Shown here in pieces: positions 61,867 to 64,000 of a DNA stretch of 64,000 nt. Positions within the stretch are counted from its first letter, which is position 1. Every line of letters starts with the position of its first letter. This stretch comes from Streptomyces sp. GKU 895 (GTDB lineage: Bacteria > Actinomycetota > Actinomycetes > Streptomycetales > Streptomycetaceae), in assembly GCA_002027195.1 (NCBI GenBank), contig MWJO01000003.1:111224-175223 (forward strand), read 5' to 3'. The translations under genes and the position numbers were made by a program. Under the pieces are notes generated by a model that made no database searches, was not told the origin of the DNA, and saw only the letters and a list, made by a program, of their open reading frames with translations.

Positions 61867-64000
61867 TCAGCCGACGTCCGAGGGGTCCAGGCGGTAGATC
61901 GAGGACGACGAGCTGTCCTCGGTCGCCTTCACCGCCGTGCCGTTCTTCTGCACCCAGCTGGTGATCTCCTGGTTGAGGCCGCTGTTGCCGCCCATGCCGC
62001 CACCGCCGAGCTGGATGTAGTGCAACTCGCCCTTCTTCACCAGCTCCTTGAGCTTGGCCAGGGTCATCGCCTGGTCGGAGCCGGTGAAGCCCCACATGGA
62101 GATGACGGGCTTGTGGGTGCTCAGGATCAGCTGTCCGGCGCTCTGCGAGGTGGAGACCGCGAGCAGCCACTTGGCGCCGTCCTGGTGCTTCTCCAGGTAC
62201 GCGATCAGCTCGCTGTCGACGCTGCCGCCGCCCATGGGGCCGCCACCGCTGCCGCCGCCACTGCCGCCACCGAAGCCGCCGCCGGGAGCGCCGCCCGTGT
62301 CCCCGCCCGTGTCCCCGCCCGGCGACTCCCCGTTCGCGCCGCCCGGTGCGCCACCGCCCTGCGGAAGCTCGCCGCCACCGCCACCGGGCTGCATCTGGCC
62401 ACCGCCGGGCTGACCGCTGCCCTCCCGGGCGCCCTCCCGCATGCCACCGGGGCCGCCTCCGTTGCCGCCCCCGCCGCCACCGGGCCCACCCATGCCGTTC
62501 CCGGTCGACGGGCCCGCCGTGGGATTGGTGCCTCCCATGCCGCCCGTCGTGGAGTCGAGGGCCGGCGAGGCGGCGTACGCCGTCGGGCCGGCGAGGCCCG
62601 CCACGACCGCCGCGGCCACGGACACGGCCAGCAGCCGGGCCCGGGTCCCGGAACCCGCCGTACGGAAGACGGACAGACCCACGATCGCGAGCACCATGAC
62701 CACGCCGACGACCGGCCACAGCCAGGTGTTCCAGCCGGTGGCCCGGCGCAGCAGCACGATCGCCCAGACGCCGGTGACCGCGAGACCCGCGGGCAGCACC
62801 CACGACCAGCGGGCGTCGCCGCCGCGGAAGGCGCGCCACAGCATCACACCGCCGCCACCGGTGAGCGCCGCGATGCCCGGGGCGAGCGCGGTCGTGTAGT
62901 ACGGGTGCATGGTGCCCTCGGCCAGCGCGAAGGTCAGGTAGTGCAGCACCAGCCAGCCGCCCCACAGCATGAGCGCGGCCCGCGTCGGGTCGGTGCGCGG
63001 GGCCCGGCCGCGCAGCACCAGACCGGCGACGAGCGCGAGGAAGGCGAAGGGGATCAGCCAGGAGATCTGGCCGCCGAGGACGTCGTTGAACATCCGCCCG
63101 ATGCCCGCGGTCCCGGCGAAGGTGCCACCCCCGCCGCCTCCTCCGCCCCCGCCGTTGCCCTCGCCGCCGAGGACCCGGCCCAGGCCGTTGTAGCCCATGA
63201 TCAGGTCCCAGGCGGAGCCGTCGGTCGAACCGCCGATGTACGGCCGCTCGTCGGCCGGGACCAGCGAGACGCCGTGGCCCACCAGAAGCTGGCGACGGCC
63301 AGCGCGACGGCGGCCAGGGCCAGGTTGACGGCCTTCTTCCGCCAGCCGAGCGGCGAGGCGTACACGTACACGGCGAAGACGGCGGGCAGGGCGATGTAGC
63401 CCTGGAGCATCTTGGTGTTGAAGGCGAGCCCGAACAGGACCGCGGAGCCGATGAGCGGCAGCAGCCGGTCGGTGCGCACGGCGCGCAGGGCGAGGGCCGC
63501 GCCGCCGACCATCAGCAGCACCAGGACGGTGTCGGGGTTGTTGTCGCGGTTGATCGCGACCGTGATCGGGGTGAGCGCGAGGACCAGCGCGGCGATCGCG
63601 GCGGCCGCGTGCCCGAAGGCCCGCTTCACGGAGCTGTGCAGGATCCAGATCGTGCCGAGCGCGGCGGCGATCTCGGGCGCCATCATCTGCCAGGTGCCGA
63701 AGCCGAGGACGCGGCACGACAGGCCCATGATCATCAGGGCGAACGGCGGCTTGTCGACGGTGATGAAGTTGCCCGCGTCGAGCGAGCCGAAGAACCACGC
63801 CTTCCAGCTCTGCGTACCGCTGTAGACCGCCGCGCTGTAGAAGCTGTTCAGGCTGCTGCCGGACAGGTTCCAGGCGTACAGGAAGCCCGCGAGGACCAGG
63901 ATCGCGAGCAGCGCGGGCAGTGACCAGCGGGGTGCCTTGTCCGGGGGTGCCGCCGGTGGGGCGGGCGGCGGCCAGTCGGGAGACACGGCCGGGGGCTCGG
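61867..64000 (-). CDS. Large membrane glycosyltransferase (ArnT/PMT-like, GT39/GT83; frameshifted, N-terminus at window edge)
   Basis: A polytopic glycosyltransferase of at least 706 codons using polyprenyl-phosphate sugars. The N-terminal half has the catalytic loop NSFYSAAVYSGTQSWKAWFF with FITVDKPPFALMIMGLS (Asp-Lys-Pro-Pro motif), then INRDNNPDTVLVLL. About 11 membrane segments precede a Gly-rich linker (residues about 470-560) and an extracytoplasmic C-terminal domain (VDSELIAYLEKHQDGAKWLLA). The frame breaks at 63271-63276, where one base is missing between LAVASFWWA and VSLVPADERPY. The reading frame continues past 64000, so the true start is probably outside. A Gly-run (GGGGGGGGGGTF) is also encoded near 63130. 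Confidence 0.82.
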   Translation of the reverse strand, partial: RAPGRVSRLAAARPTGGTPGQGTPLVTARAARDPGPRGLPVRLEPVRQQPEQLLQRGGLQRYAELEGVVLRLARRGQLHHRRQAAVRPDDHGPVVPRPRLRHLADDGARDRRRARHDLDPAQLREAGLRARGRRDRRAGPRAHPDHGRDQPRQQPRHRPGAADGRRRGPRPARRAHRPAAAAHRLRGPVRARLQHQDAPGLHRPARRLRRVRVRLAARLAEEGRQPGPGRRRAGRRQLLVGHGVSLVPADERPYIGGSTDGSAWDLIMGYNGLGRVLGGEGNGGGGGGGGGGTFAGTAGIGRMFNDVLGGQISWLIPFAFLALVAGLVLRGRAPRTDPTRAALMLWGGWLVLHYLTFALAEGTMHPYYTTALAPGIAALTGGGGVMLWRAFRGGDARWSWVLPAGLAVTGVWAIVLLRRATGWNTWLWPVVGVVMVLAIVGLSVFRTAGSGTRARLLAVSVAAAVVAGLAGPTAYAASPALDSTTGGMGGTNPTAGPSTGNGMGGPGGGGGGNGGGPGGMREGAREGSGQPGGGQMQPGGGGGELPQGGGAPGGANGESPGGDTGGDTGGAPGGGFGGGSGGGSGGGPMGGGSVDSELIAYLEKHQDGAKWLLAVSTSQSAGQLILSTHKPVISMWGFTGSDQAMTLAKLKELVKKGELHYIQLGGGGMGGNSGLNQEITSWVQKNGTAVKATEDSSSSSIYRLDPSDVG

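Overview
The window is chromosomal DNA from a Streptomyces or a very close relative. It has high G+C, GTG starts, purine-rich ribosome sites, an adpA gene with a TTA leucine codon, a desferrioxamine cluster with iron boxes, cellobiose-uptake genes with CebR operators, and DasR-type sites next to chitin and N-acetylglucosamine genes. From memory, the gene order matches the S. coelicolor core-chromosome block around SCO2770-SCO2815 (desA-D, adpA, orn, ceb). I see no prophage, IS element, CRISPR array or large biosynthetic cluster other than desferrioxamine.

Layout. 1-3.6 kb: end of a PAS-GGDEF-EAL protein, a secreted M6-type metalloprotease, tRNA-Lys(CUU) and a prim-pol-like protein. 3.7-8.3 kb: a small conserved protein, then a translationally coupled operon of a Cas4/RecB-like nuclease, a 528-residue orphan protein and an SF1 helicase. 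This is the best candidate for an undescribed system. 8.1-13.5 kb: PAP2 phosphatase, histidine phosphatase, TPR regulator and three poorly known proteins. 13.6-17.3 kb: a two-component system followed by a GH18 chitinase. 17.3-23.7 kb: bglC, cebG, cebF, cebE and cebR. 23.7-28.7 kb: a membrane protein, GNAT, a TetR/SnoaL-like pair, tRNA-His, orn and adpA. 28.9-36.9 kb: universal stress protein, acetate-transporter-like protein, glmS, a purple-acid-type phosphatase, DUF4429 protein and GH20 hexosaminidase. 36.9-44.2 kb: desABCD, a siderophore-interacting flavoprotein and the desE binding protein. 44.3-53.8 kb: leucine/branched-chain acyl-CoA catabolism (mccB-mccA-hmgL-acdH, TetR, second acyl-CoA dehydrogenase, TesB, cation efflux). 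53.8-60.8 kb: phosphatase-like protein, PucR regulator, sodium:solute symporter, ureohydrolase and ThDP enzyme, possibly an arginine/guanidino-acid pathway. 60.8-64 kb: a secreted endonuclease I and a large membrane glycosyltransferase cut by the window edge.

Shared logic. Chitin and cellulose use (chitinase, hexosaminidase, glmS, CebEFG-BglC) sits beside the developmental regulator AdpA and the iron system. Operators visible in the DNA tie these units to CebR, DasR and the DmdR1/IdeR-type iron repressor, and to local TetR proteins.

Sequence quality. Ten single-base frame breaks in nine otherwise intact conserved genes, mostly in G/C runs, point to indel errors in this assembly rather than real gene decay. 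In each gene the total nucleotide count fits one base gained or lost (two lost in the PucR gene). I annotate each as one frameshifted gene.
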